The notes: generated by a model not told the origin, from the sequence alone. DNA of 64,000 bases from Nemertoderma westbladi (GCA_032718475.1 JAUCBJ010008494.1:32334-96333); one strand, 5' to 3'; numbered from the stretch's first letter, positions 41,564-52,323 are shown. Numbers and translations: made by a program.

Positions 41564-43824
41564 TTATTCAATAATTCCATCAGTTATTAGATTTAAAATT
41601 TGTTCACCAGGCATCTCCTTTGTTAGGACATCAGCTGCTTGTTTCTTTCCAGTTACATGTTGAACACTTAGTCCCTGTAATGCTTCTTCACGGAGTATTG
41701 CTAGGTCAATCTTTAACTTCTTTTCTGCAGGATCATTCTTTGTGTATAAGATGTGATCCACTAAGCTTTTAGAGTCTGTCAGAAGTTTCATAAAGTCAAT
41801 TTTCAATGTGAGTTCATGCAACATGGCTTTTATGTATATCGCAGCATCGCACCCGTCAAGTGCAGCAAGAGTTTCCCCTGCAAAACTAGAACGTACTACT
41901 CGTTGTACACGTTTTGACTTCCACATTAACATATTAACTCTAACCTCATCGTAATTCCTTAATCGACCATGGAGACCAACAATGAATCCCCCTTGACTTC
42001 CCCCATCATTTAAGGCTCCAAAGCTACAATCAGAATAAATAATCAGAGATAATGTCTTTAAATCTAACGGCCGATATACAAGTTTAATTGGCTGCAATGA
42101 CTTTGCTTTGCGAATTAACTTATTAAGTTGTTGAATATGCTTTACCAATGGATTTCTCAATGATCCCAATAATGTAGATGTTCCATACATTATGTCAGGA
42201 CGTGTTTGTGAACCAACCCATTGAAGAACACCGAGAATGGAGCGAAATTCTGTTATTTCGTCCTTTGACATTGGGCAGTCTAATTCTCCCTTCCGAACAG
42301 CCATGAAACCCATTTTCATTAAATATTCATCTTTTGTAAGTACATGAATGTTAAATGAGTTATCAACACTGTCAATTGTATTTATCACTAGTCCGGTATA
42401 CTCAAAATTGTCTTTCTTTGAAGGTGCTACCACAAAGATTTCTTTTAATTTATTGATGATTTTTGTATGGAATATAGTTGTACCACCATACAACAGATCA
42501 TCTACATGAATGGTTACTAAACCATGTATTTCACCATTCACTATATACACAAACAACGAGGGATCCAGGTCACTTTTCTTTAATCCAAGATTAACAAGTG
42601 CCTCTGATAAACTATTAAACCAGTTTCTAGGAGCATCAACCAAGCCATATACTGGTTTAAGCAATTTCCAAAAAATATTAGGAGGAAGATGAGCCTCAGG
42701 TGGAGGAACGACAAAAACATCTCGTTCAAATGATTTACCTTGCAAAAAAGCAGTTTTAACATCTAGGGAATGAGGTCTAAAACAAAGTGATGGAAAAATA
42801 GCAAGAATGAGCTTGAGAGTATCCCTGTGGGATGTTGGGGAGTATGTTTGTAAATCCAACTTGTTCTCCTGGAAACCACGAGCTACAAGTCTTGCCTTTA
42901 ACCTTATTGATCCTGTAGCTCCTTGTTTTTCCGTTAATACCCACTTGCAAGAGATTGGCTGATTAGTCATGTCTTCTTCTTTAACCTCCTTCATTACTCC
43001 GTGTTGTTGCCAAGAAATTAGTTCATCTTCCTTTGCATATGCAAATCGTTTACTATTATTTTCAGCAGTAGTTATATAACTATCAGATAGTTCATAAACC
43101 TCATCTATTCCATATCTTACAATTGGTTTAGGGTTACGCTGTGGCCTTTCTAGAGACCCACTTTTATCCATTTTATCATCTAGAGCTCCAGTGTTATTTA
43201 TGCTAATATTATTATTAGATGTGTCCATAGCAATACTACTTAACTGCTTGACTGTAGATAACGGAGATTGATTAATACCAATTGTTGTATTTGGAGTAAT
43301 CATGTTTAACAATGAACTTTTGTTGTTTCCTTCTATGTTTCTGGTTTCACTCTCATTTTCTACAAGTTTTCCACCAATTTCTTTCAACTTCAGTAATTTG
43401 CCTTCATCACTCATTCTTCTCAAATCACGCTGATGTACATTTATCACAAATCCTCCATGTCGTACGAAAACTACTGACCCATCCTGACCAATAACCTTTC
43501 CTGGACCGTGCCAACCTCTTCCAGCTTTTGACTTCTCATCCCACCAATAGCATACATTATCACCAGACGCAAAAGGACCATCACTTGAAATTATTCTCTG
43601 TTTTAGTGCTCTCTTTACTCTGTCATCGCATTCAGCTCCAATACAAGCCATCCTTGTTTCATGCAACAAATTTAAATGTTGGCGTATGCGCTCATAGTTT
43701 TCAGAATCATTGATCATTGGTAATATTTCAGAAGTTATAACAGGTAATCTAGGATTTGAGCCAAATACACGCTGAAATGGAGAAAAACCAAGATTGTCTA
43801 TAAGAGTATTTTTAGCTAATAAAC
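41564..43824 (-). CDS. Copia reverse transcriptase and RNase H
   Basis: Open from the frameshift at about 43824 to the stop at 41564 (the part from the first Met at 43717 is 717 residues). Blocks: an integrase C-terminal segment (CYWWDEKSKAGRGWHGPG, VFVRHGGFVINVH), the RVT_2 domain with NQPISCKWVLTEKQ, VARGFQE, HSLDVKTAFLQGK (first catalytic Asp), PVYGLVDAPRNWF and HVDDLLYGG (catalytic VDD), and RNase H with IYSDCSFGALNDGGSQGG, GETLAALDG and LLTDSKSLVDHI. RNase H acidic residues appear complete. The order is that of an autonomous Copia polymerase. Confidence 0.93.
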
Positions 43825-44735
43825 TGTATCCAAGACCAGCTGAAGTTATCCTTACATACTTTAGTCATAATTGATTTAAGTGTACCATTATTTCTTTCGC
43901 ATATGCCATTTGAAAAAGGCGATTCAGCTGCCGTAGTATCAACGTAAATTCCAAATCGTTCGTAAAAACACATTAATTCAACAGAATGAAACTCTCCACC
44001 ATTATCTGAATATACTTTCTGAGGTGGACCAAATACAGTCAGCCAAGTTTGTGCTATCCCCTCTATTACTTCTTCAGTTTCCTTACTCTTCATAAAACAA
44101 GCTGCAGAAAACCTAGAATATATATCTATTAAATGCAACATTGTATAAGTCCGTGACGTTACTGGGTCAACCCAATCCGAAAGATCCATAGCTAATGTGT
44201 CATTAAACTTGTCAGCGTGGGCAACTGTCACCTTTGGCCGATTATTATGCCGTTTTCCTGCCTTACAAATTTCACATTGCCTGGAAACTTCATTTATCGC
44301 TGACACAATACCTCTAATGTTAATATCATTAATTACCGGTATGTTTTTCTGATTGTCCAATGAACTTTTTACTGTTTTAATTAACCTATCTTCAGAGGGA
44401 TGTCCTAGGTTAATATGCAATCTCTTGGCTAGAACTTTATGATCCATTGTAGTTATATCCTTACTAGATACACTGTAAACTTCGCATTTATCACCAATAG
44501 TATGAGAGAATTCTATTTGAATGTTACTATCAACATCATCACACACTGATGGCATACTCAAATCACCATTCGATATTGCAATATTGGCTGAAGAAGAAGA
44601 GATCGTTTTAGGTGTTTGATTTCCTGAAACAGTTACTTTATGCTTATCTGCAACCATACGCATTGAGTTCTTTGGCCAATTTGTTATCAATGGAATGACA
44701 AAATGCCCCTTTTGTGATTGTTTAAGATTAAAACT
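43812..44735 (-). CDS. Copia GAG-pre-integrase and integrase core
   Basis: In frame with gag-protease but separated from it by the stop at 44736. It contains HINLGHPSEDRL and CEICKAGKRHNNRP (the HHCC zinc-binding domain), then the core with LAMDLSDWVD, VYSDNGGEFHS and GICERNNGTLKS, giving the D, D, E catalytic triad. It ends at WIQFIS followed by a stop, where a 1-base shift into the downstream frame (LLAKNTL) is needed near 43825. Integrase inserts the cDNA with 5-bp duplications, in accord with ATAGT. Confidence 0.9.
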   Translation of the reverse strand, partial: SFNLKQSQKGHFVIPLITNWPKNSMRMVADKHKVTVSGNQTPKTISSSSANIAISNGDLSMPSVCDDVDSNIQIEFSHTIGDKCEVYSVSSKDITTMDHKVLAKRLHINLGHPSEDRLIKTVKSSLDNQKNIPVINDINIRGIVSAINEVSRQCEICKAGKRHNNRPKVTVAHADKFNDTLAMDLSDWVDPVTSRTYTMLHLIDIYSRFSAACFMKSKETEEVIEGIAQTWLTVFGPPQKVYSDNGGEFHSVELMCFYERFGIYVDTTAAESPFSNGICERNNGTLKSIMTKVCKDNFSWSWIQFIS

Positions 44736-46160
44736 TTAATTTTCAATTGTTGCCATCTTATTTTTAAAATCAAGTATCAAACCCAACTTTGAAAGTGCTG
44801 TTCGGCTTAATAAAAGTGGACAATTTCCCCTAACAACATCACAAGATAGATGATAAACTTTGCCAAAAATTGAAACTGGTAAACTAACATTAAATAGACT
44901 AATTTTAACGCCATCATTTCCAAAACGATATACTTTACCACCATCTTCTTGTCTTAATGGTTCTAAACCAGTTGCCGTTTTTAAATTATCACGATACTGT
45001 GTATAGAATGTTGTCCCACACACTGTACTTGTACAAGCTGAATCGATTATCGCTACTGAATCATTTTCAATATATATTTCGTTTTGGTTAGTAATATATG
45101 ATTCTTGAGATTCAACTATTGACTCATGTCTCTCTACAAAAAGATTTTCCTCACCCATCGGATGATATCTTTGAAAACTGTTTCCTTTATTACATACATT
45201 ATTATTGTGAAATCTATATGAACCCTTACTACCAATATTCTTGGGACAATTTCCTGACCTATATAGATGGAATCGCGACCCACAACCATAGCATCTGATT
45301 ATTTCACTAGTTTGGATGTCTCTAGCATTCATTCGAGGTCTACCTTGTACCGATTGATGCCAGCTTCTGTTGCATGACTTCGTACCACCTTGATTTATTT
45401 TTCCAGTATTATAAGTAGTCATTGCATAGCGCACTAATTCATCTTTCTCTACATCATTGAAAGATGATGTGTCACATTCACTGACTTCCATTTCAGATAA
45501 TTCATACTCAAGTGATGGTTCATCTTGTCCTGCTGCTACAAGTACACTATTTGTATATTTTGAATTTGATGCATCTGCATTCTCTAAATCAGTACCGGTA
45601 GTAATGTTGTTATTGCTACTGCTATCAATACGACGTAGTGCTGTTTCCACATTATCTGAACTCAACCCACTACCAGCCACAGTTTGACTTAAAGCAACTG
45701 ATAGTAGTAATAATTTTTGACTGTTGGGTAAGCCACAGTTGTCTAGTACCATATAGGTAAACGTAGTATCTGAAAGATCTATACTAAATAATTTTGCCTC
45801 TCTGGGCAATCTGCGAAATTCAGAACAATACATTAGAACAGTACGCTCACCTCTTGTAAAGTTAATTAATTTCTTCCAATTTTCATATCCTTGGGTATCA
45901 CGGTCTTTTTCAAAAAGTTTATCTAATTCTTTTAACAGATATTCCACTCCAGCTTGCCCATCTGCTTGCAATAGGTCTTCTTCCAGTGAAAGAGCTAAAG
46001 ATCTGGCCTCTCCCTTAAGTGAATAAATAATTATGTCACCTGCTTTCTGTCTTCCTGGGGCCTTGCTGCGTTGACACCAAAGATTGACCAACTTCTTCCA
46101 TTCCCTATAATTTTCATTTTCCCCTAATAGAGGGGGTGTCAACTCTTTTACAGAAGTCAT
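44736..46160 (-). CDS. Copia Gag and protease
   Basis: The start at 46160 (MTSVKELTPPLLGENENYRE) is chosen because this opening is typical of Copia Gag and upstream codons look non-coding. A helical Gag domain (LVNLWCQRSKAPGRQKAGDI, YEKLDKLFEKD-like region) is followed by a zinc knuckle CYGCGSRFHLYRSGNC, which has six residues instead of four between His and the last Cys. The protease has IIDSACTSTVCGTTF. The frame ends in a TAA at 44736-44738; the same frame continues open into the integrase. Confidence 0.9.
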   Translation of the reverse strand: MTSVKELTPPLLGENENYREWKKLVNLWCQRSKAPGRQKAGDIIIYSLKGEARSLALSLEEDLLQADGQAGVEYLLKELDKLFEKDRDTQGYENWKKLINFTRGERTVLMYCSEFRRLPREAKLFSIDLSDTTFTYMVLDNCGLPNSQKLLLLSVALSQTVAGSGLSSDNVETALRRIDSSSNNNITTGTDLENADASNSKYTNSVLVAAGQDEPSLEYELSEMEVSECDTSSFNDVEKDELVRYAMTTYNTGKINQGGTKSCNRSWHQSVQGRPRMNARDIQTSEIIRCYGCGSRFHLYRSGNCPKNIGSKGSYRFHNNNVCNKGNSFQRYHPMGEENLFVERHESIVESQESYITNQNEIYIENDSVAIIDSACTSTVCGTTFYTQYRDNLKTATGLEPLRQEDGGKVYRFGNDGVKISLFNVSLPVSIFGKVYHLSCDVVRGNCPLLLSRTALSKLGLILDFKNKMATIEN

Positions 46161-46574
46161 AGTCCGTTTGATTCTTGCACCGGCAGACCGGTTACCCTTA
46201 GCAGTAAGGTACCGCAATACCGGTAAATATGATATCTGGATGGATATAGGCCTGTAAGCCTAGGCCTACCATCAGACCCTTATGACCAATACCAATACGG
46301 GGCTGTCTGCCTGTCTGAACAGATTAAATGGATCAACGCAACGGTCAGATGATTCGGTACCGACAGTGGTAATAAGAGGATACTGGTAACAGGCATGGCA
46401 CGTCAGCCTGCTGGCCTGTCGGCACTGCTGCACTGCATGTACAGCTGTAGCCCTAGTCAGCAGTACACAGTTAAATAAAGTCTGTAGGTGGTAGTCGATC
46501 TCTGTCTTTGCCACACCAATATGTCTATATTAAAATAAGTTTTCAATAGGCCTAAATCTGTTTGGTAACGGTAC

Positions 46575-46592
46575 AACCACGCTCAGCTACTA
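46575..46592 (-). other. Probable Copia primer binding site
   Basis: The minus strand reads TAGTAGCTGAGCGTGG directly after the 5' LTR. Its position fits a primer binding site and an internal tRNA segment, as in Copia elements primed by a cleaved tRNA, but I cannot name the tRNA. Confidence 0.4.
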
Positions 46593-46741
46593 TGTTAAAT
46601 ACTGAAATACGCATTCATACAAGTCTGACACTTTACTTTAATCTACACAAATATATATATAACATCACCTTACCGGTACATACTTAGAGCTGCCCCCCGA
46701 CCTCCACCTGTAAGCATGGCCTATACAATATACCTCTAACA
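46593..46741 (-). repeat. Copia 5' LTR
   Basis: 149 bp and nearly identical to 41293-41442, with the same ends. It contains ATATATATAT near its centre, a possible TATA element (plus 46652-46660). Confidence 0.92.
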
Positions 46742-48760
46742 ATAGTCCGTTTGCGTCTGTGTAGGCTATACGATCTTGTTTGGGCAACACTTGCCAGTGC
46801 TTACAACTCATGGTCTTATGGGTTCCGTCCCGATGTAATTGACATTCGAATCCTGGATTATAGCGTTCCCTGTATAGTCCCTCACGTATCGCGCGTAGGT
46901 TTATATCCACCGATTTAGTGTTTTGGTTATCTAGACTCGGCCTACTGGGTATGTTGGGATTGTATTTATTTGCGGTGTTATTTTCTTTCTGTCCCTGCCA
47001 CGGTGTGGCCCTACTCCCAGCTAACTGTGGGCTTGTAGCCCCCTGTGTGGCCGCGTGTGGTAGCGACTGTCTTACTCTCGAGAATGGATCTGCAGGATTG
47101 TGTTCGGGTTTAGGCCTGCTGTATTCGGTCTTTGGTGCCTTCCCCAAACTATCCTCACTATAGACTGGGTCTGTGATCAACTCGGCTTCGTAGTTGAGGA
47201 AGTTTGACATTTCCTCTAGGCCCGGTTCTGCACCTTTCTTCTCCCGAGTGGAGAAGGCGATCTTCCTCCACTTGCTCCGCAACCAGATCGGCAGTGCCTG
47301 CGCTATCGTGGTGATGTTATTAGATGCGTTGAGTTCGTATGGCGCGTCTAATGTCTTCAGCACAATTAACGCCTTCTCGACCTTGTTCGCAAAGGTCTTT
47401 ATGCTGATGGGGTTATCCTGTAGGCCACCCGATGTTATACCCCTCAGGGTTTGCCGGATGATCTTGGCCGGGTGCCCGTACTCCCTGTCTAGCGCCCGCC
47501 ATGCTGTCGTGAAGCCGCCCTCGATGCCCTGGTACTGCCTCACGATGTCATAAGCTGTGGGCCTCCTGTATATACCTGTAGATATTTTAGGCACTCCGCC
47601 TGCGTCAAGTTCTTACTTAATATCTCGTTGCTGTACATGCGCCGAAATTGCAGGTATTCTTCCGGCCTACTTCCATCGAATTTAAATGGCTCGACTGGTG
47701 GTAACTCGATCCTGGTCTTTAATGCATCGATTAGTGTAGCCATTCCCATTGCCTGTGCTTCCAATGGGTTCGATGGATGCTGTACAGAATCTCCCATTGG
47801 GTGCAAACCGCCCGTCCTGTCTGTTGACCTTCTTTGTGTAGGATATATCATTGGGGGTAACGGCCCCCTCCATATTTCCGTGTTGCACGACCTGTTCTCG
47901 TCCAGGGGGTTCGATGTTCTTATTCGTGTTTGAGTGTATTGTTGATATTGTAATGGGGGAATGTCACCCTGCCCCCCCCCCCCCACCAGGATTATATTTG
48001 GTACTGGGTTGATGTTAATATATTGGGGCCCATACATCTATCTGCAATAACTCTCCCCTCCCCTGGATATACGTTATGTCCCTGGATATTATAGTCATGC
48101 TGCTGTGCTGGTACCGATATAGGCCTATCCACTTCTGGCCTACCTACCGGTATGTACTCTGCGACCTCCGGGTTTAATCCCGTCGTTCGCGCTACCCTAT
48201 CGCCTACACTATCTCTCCCAGCATGGCCTATAATAGTATGTGCAGTAAGGCCTACAGTATGTCCTGCAGTCTGCATGTGCCCTTCCGAACCGAAGTTTAT
48301 TCTTCTCGAATCTCGAATCTCCCCGCGACTACCGTACTCTCGATCGGCAGCTATATCCCGTCGGGAAGTTTCTCTTCGATCCCCTCTCCTGCTCTCGTCT
48401 TCGTATCGGTACGTCCTGTACCCCTCTCTTGGCGTGCGGTGGTTTTCTCCAGGGCGATGGCAATCTCCCGGGGTTCAACCCCACTGACTCCCTAACTCCA
48501 TATCTACTATCGACGGTTCACTATCCGTCCTCGCTCTCCGGTTGCTCCTAGCAACGATTCTTCTATTATTTTCTTCACTTCTTCTCGCTTCGACCTCTCG
48601 GTTAAACTCTACTAATCGTCTTCTTTCTTCGACCTCTCGGTTAAAATCTACTAATCTTCTTCTCTCTTCCGACTGACATCTTCTCGCTCGCCCACTCTCG
48701 GTGCTAACATCTGACTCTACTCTGTCCGGCTGGACCCTCCTGGGGATACTCGCCATCCCC
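46742..48760 (-). pseudogene. BEL/Pao Gag (copy 2)
   Basis: The frame from about 47594 to the Copia LTR encodes AYDIVRQYQGIEGGFTTAWR, LDREYGHPAKIIRQTLRG, LPIWLRSKWRKIAFSTREK and a His/Cys segment (CQLHRDGTHKTMSCKHW) leading into ANGL at the Copia insertion point. Upstream, 47540-48037 has LPPVEPFKFDGSRPEEYLQ and ECLKYLQVYTGGP in another frame: a small indel near 47560 breaks Gag. Further upstream (47992-48756) are GLTAHTIIGHAGRDSVGDRV and an Arg/Glu repeat, EERRRLVDFNREVE, present three times. The DUF1759-type Gag identity is shared with copy 1. Confidence 0.78.
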
Positions 48761-48774
48761 CTACTATTCTCCGT

Positions 48775-49821
48775 CGTCGGGTGCCGCGGTTCACCTAACT
48801 TGTACTGCGCATTATCCGCCGACGCCTTGGGACATTCTCTGCCCCCCCCCCCCTCTCGCTACTAATCTCTCGTGGTGGGGCACCTGTAACCCCCCCCCCC
48901 CCCCCCACTAGCCACTTCTAACTTCACTACCTCTTACTACACTTCTACATCCCTCTTGTCGGACATTCTCTGCCCCCCCCCCCCCCCCTCTCTCGCCACT
49001 AATCTTCCGTGGTGGGGCGCCCGTAGCCCCCCACCCGCAACTTCTAACTTCACTATCTCTTACTACACTTCTACGTCCCTCTTGTGGGACATTCTCTGCC
49101 ACCCCTCTCTCGCCACTAATCTTCCGTGGTGGGGCGCCCGTAGCTCCCCCCCCCCCCCCCACTCGCCACTTCTAACTTCGCGACCTCTTACTTCGCTTCT
49201 ACACCCCTCTCTAGTCGACGTACTGTCTCTAATGCGGCTGGGTCTACTCAACCCCGCCTCTCCCTGTGCAACTGCGTGGCCTGGCAGGCCCCCGTCGGGT
49301 TGACTCACCCCCGCTACTCCCTGCCTACTAACTACGTGGCCTACCAGGCCCCCGTCTGGGTCTCTCACTCCCGCTACTCCCTGCACACTAACTGCATGGC
49401 CATGCAGGCCCTCGTTGGCCGGACTACCTGTGTCTAGATTAGTATTAATAGCGCCGTTATCAATATTATTATTTAAATTATTTAAATTAGAATTATTATT
49501 ATTTTCTAAATTTAAATTATTAATCGAATTATTTGGAATATTTGAATTAGAATTATTATTTTCTATATTTAAATTAATATTATTATTTGGATTATTTTGG
49601 ATATTTGGATTTAAATTATTATTTGGATTATTTGTATTTGAATCACTGGGTAAAATACTATTTCTTGTAATAAAAGTTTGATTAGGGTTGTCTACTACAG
49701 TACTATTAATATTAATACCTTCTACTGTATTGTTATTACCCCCCCCCCCCCCCCCCCCCACCCGTACAGCTACACCAGTTCTGGTTCTGTCACCCGGTGC
49801 CTGTAAGTGGGATATTAACAA
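48775..49821 (-). CDS. BEL copy 2 repeat-rich upstream ORF (Asn-rich and 22-residue repeats)
   Basis: The longest frame is 49063-49821. It starts near a poly-Gly run (encoded by the C run at 49741-49758), then has an Asn-rich tract (NPNNNLNPNIQNNPNNNINL), then three 20-22-residue repeats of the type DGGLVGHVVSRQGVAGVSQP, then a GAPHHGRLVAREG-type repeat that continues to 48830 as about three 127-bp DNA units, each with a C run (48841-48853, 48891-48907, 48973-48990, 49147-49160). Long homopolymers change frame between units. Composition suggests a disordered Gag-linked region; no known domain. Confidence 0.5.
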
Positions 49822-49830
49822 ACGTTTTCA

Positions 49831-50775
49831 CTACTTCTGGCTCCTCGTAAATACTACCCTCTCGGCTCTCTCTTTACACTCCCTCGCCAACTCTCTCTCT
49901 TTCTCGAGTAATGCAGTCCCCTCACTCAGCTGTCTCTCTAACTCTTTCTGATCTAGCGCCGCAATGCTCAGCTGACATGCCAGATCTATCTCCAACACCC
50001 TTCTTTCTTTCGCGGAGGATGTCGCGGACTTATCGGTCACGACGGACTCCCGTCGCCTCTCTGTCATGCTAACTTTCCCCCGCTCTCCAGGGTTTTCGTT
50101 GACCGACGAGACTGAATCCTCGGGGTCAACCTCGGATTCGCCTTCCTGTGGTCCCCTCCAACCCACTAACTTAATTCCCCGGGCATCGACTAAGTATGGC
50201 CCTATGTACACTACACCAGGCTCCATACCCCTATATTCCCACAGTTCGATCAGTTTGGTGGCGACCGCTCTCGCTCTCTCATTGGCTAGTTCTCCCTGCC
50301 CAAAGCGCACTAGATAATCAAAATGTTTATTCGACTCACCTAGCCGCTTCTCTAACTTCACCTGGTCCTTCTTCGCCCCTTCATTGGCTTCCCTCAGCTG
50401 TTTTCTGGTTGCCGATTCTTGCAACCGGTCGCTGACTCCGACGTCCTCGTCGCCGACGTCCCCTCTTTCTCTCCGTGTTTGGCGTCGTACCGGCGGCCCC
50501 ACCGTCGCCGTTCCGGTGGGCCGTCCGTCGCCCTCGGCCTGTGGCTGGCCGGCGACATCAGTACCTCGTGCGCCGCTGTGCGTCGACTTGTCTCCCCTCT
50601 CTCTCGACTCGCTCGTCCCTCGTTGTGGTAGACGGCCGCCCTCCGCCTGGGCCGCCGGATCACCTATCGTCGACGAACCCGGCGTCGTGGGTCGATACCG
50701 TCGCGTCGCGGCCTCGCGGATTGTTAGGTTGTCGTCCGGGGTCCGCGGCAGTGTACTCTCTCCTTCTTGACTCAT
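49831..50775 (-). CDS. BEL copy 2 first ORF, coiled-coil protein
   Basis: 314 codons from the start at 50775, about 79 bases inside the LTR edge at 50854, as expected for the first coding sequence of an LTR element. The N-terminus is Pro/Thr/Arg-rich and disordered; the centre has a coiled coil (EGAKKDQVKLEKRLGESNKH) and a compact segment (GMEPGVVYIGPYLVDARGIK, LVGWRGP); the C-terminus is another coiled coil (LDQKELERQLSEGTALLEKE). I do not know a named family; it is probably the N-terminal part of Gag or a separate accessory protein. Copy 1 has lost this region. Confidence 0.6.
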   Translation of the reverse strand: MSQEGESTLPRTPDDNLTIREAATRRYRPTTPGSSTIGDPAAQAEGGRLPQRGTSESRERGDKSTHSGARGTDVAGQPQAEGDGRPTGTATVGPPVRRQTRRERGDVGDEDVGVSDRLQESATRKQLREANEGAKKDQVKLEKRLGESNKHFDYLVRFGQGELANERARAVATKLIELWEYRGMEPGVVYIGPYLVDARGIKLVGWRGPQEGESEVDPEDSVSSVNENPGERGKVSMTERRRESVVTDKSATSSAKERRVLEIDLACQLSIAALDQKELERQLSEGTALLEKERELARECKERAERVVFTRSQK

Positions 50776-50922
50776 CTTTACTTCTATTGGTGGCTGGCAG
50801 TCACAGTTCTCTACTTCTTACTTTGATACTAGGCCAGTAGGCGACTTTAAGACTGTGACGGGATCAGAGGATCCCGACCAGTTTGGCTTATGTATGCGTC
50901 AGCCGCACCATGTGATGGAAAA
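50776..50922 (-). mobile_element. BEL copy 2 leader and truncated 5' LTR
   Basis: 50854-50922 (TGTGACGGGATCAGAGGATC onwards) matches the first 69 bp of the LTR at 39036 and 54639. It is cut at GATGGAAAA, where LINE sequence begins at 50923. The 78-bp leader between LTR and start codon has no clear primer site. Confidence 0.7.
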
Positions 50923-52323
50923 CTGCACTAAGAGAAAGCTTATCTGCCAAGGCAGTCAGCTCACCTTGTCGCATTGGGGACCCGAGTGTTAGGATGTTTA
51001 CTGAGGCTTGTCTAGTGACTTGCCTCAGATTCACCAATGGCTTAGTTGGACGGGGTGCAACATGAGATTAGCCTCCAACTCCAGAATCCCTCTCCCCCTC
51101 ACAATCTGGCCTCCCTGGTGACCCAGAGTTTGGGCCAGAAAGGTCATCAGGAAAGGGACTCAAAGAATTGTGACCAGTGGGTCCACTATGAGTCCATAGC
51201 TTTCCAGTTCGCTTCTTGAACTGGGTTCCAGCCGAAAACAATCCATTCCCAGAGATAAAATCCTGAAGATGGACAGAATTTCGGTTAACACTATTGCTAT
51301 AGACCCAGGGCGATGTAGGTGATTGATGCAGACTTGCATTAAATTCTCCCAAGAATGTTAAGAATGCATGCTGATCCACTCCATCAGTAGCTGCTTGCAG
51401 ATTCTGGTAGAAATTTTCCACCTCCTATACAGGGGCAACACTAGTTGGAGAGTAGCACACAATCAGAACCACCTTCGTAAACTTCTTAGCCAGTCTTCCA
51501 GAACATGAGAAGTGGCAACGGATGATGCGGTTAGAGATGTGGTCTATTTTGTCCAATGCTGCATGTGCAGTTGGATTCATCAATAGACCAATTCCACCAT
51601 TGCCACTATCATCTGCTGAAGCGAGGGCGAGTCGCCAACTGCCCCCCATGTCCTTAATCAGAACCTCATCAGTCTGTCCAGTCTGCATTCGGTGCTCTTG
51701 AACACCCACTGCACTAAGAGAAAGCTTATCTGCCAAGGCAGTCAGCTCACCTTGTCGCATTGGGGACCCGAGTGTTAGGGTGTTTACTGAGGCTAGTCTA
51801 GTGACTTGCCTCAGATTCACCAATGGCTTTGTTGTTCGGGGTGGAACATGAGAGTAGCCTCCAACTCCAGAATCCCTCTCCCCCACGCAATCTGGCCTCC
51901 CTGGTGACCCAGAGTTTGGGCCAGAAAGGTCATCAGGAAAGGGACTCAAAGAATTGTTTGCCGCTCTCTCTCCAGTAGGGGGTGAGACAGGCAGCCGGTC
52001 AGGAGATAACTGACGCCTGTGAGGCCGATTGTGTCCAGTCATTCCACTGGCCTCTAGTGGCTGGACCTCCGCATTACTAATGTAATCCATAGTGGGGGTT
52101 GGGGGGTGCTTTTTTGCCGAGTCAGCTCTCAGGGCAAATACCACACCCTGGTTTGCCATTCCACAAGGTGGATGTCGCAGTGGAGTCAGATATGAGGCCC
52201 ATCACCCATATCTACTCTGGCGCACATCACCCACCATTGGCTGTGCAGCTCATCTGCTGGGTCATGCCCTGTACCCCTGCTGCTAGGTGCAGGTCGCAGT
52301 GAAGTGCACTCAGAGTGGTCATG
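50923..52323 (-). pseudogene. RTE-like LINE endonuclease fragment with internal duplication
   Basis: From 52159 the frame runs MANQGVVFALRADSAKK through the endonuclease. A stop at 51425 (TATACAGG for TACAGG-type codon change in PVEEVE) interrupts it. At 51173/51174 the sequence jumps from the GPTGH segment back to NSLSPFPDDLSG, so 50923-51173 repeats 51712-51960. TTGT is shared at the joint. The reverse transcriptase is missing. The 5' UTR (52160-52323) is intact up to GGTCATG, where it is split from its outer part at 54114. Confidence 0.8.

Larger units (their letters stand above)
41293..46741 (-). mobile_element. Copia element with two LTRs and 5-bp target duplication
   Basis: LTRs at 41293-41442 and 46593-46741 (150 and 149 bp, TGTTAAATAC ... 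CTCTAACA) differ by about two substitutions and one indel. ATAGT is duplicated at 41288-41292 and 46742-46746. Gene order on the minus strand is gag, protease, integrase, reverse transcriptase, RNase H, which defines Copia. It lies within the zinc-knuckle region of BEL copy 2. LTR similarity indicates a recent insertion, yet the coding region has one stop and one frameshift. Confidence 0.95.

Noticed and set aside
43312-43713. Plus ORFs antisense to Copia
   Set aside because: Shadows of the Copia polymerase frame.
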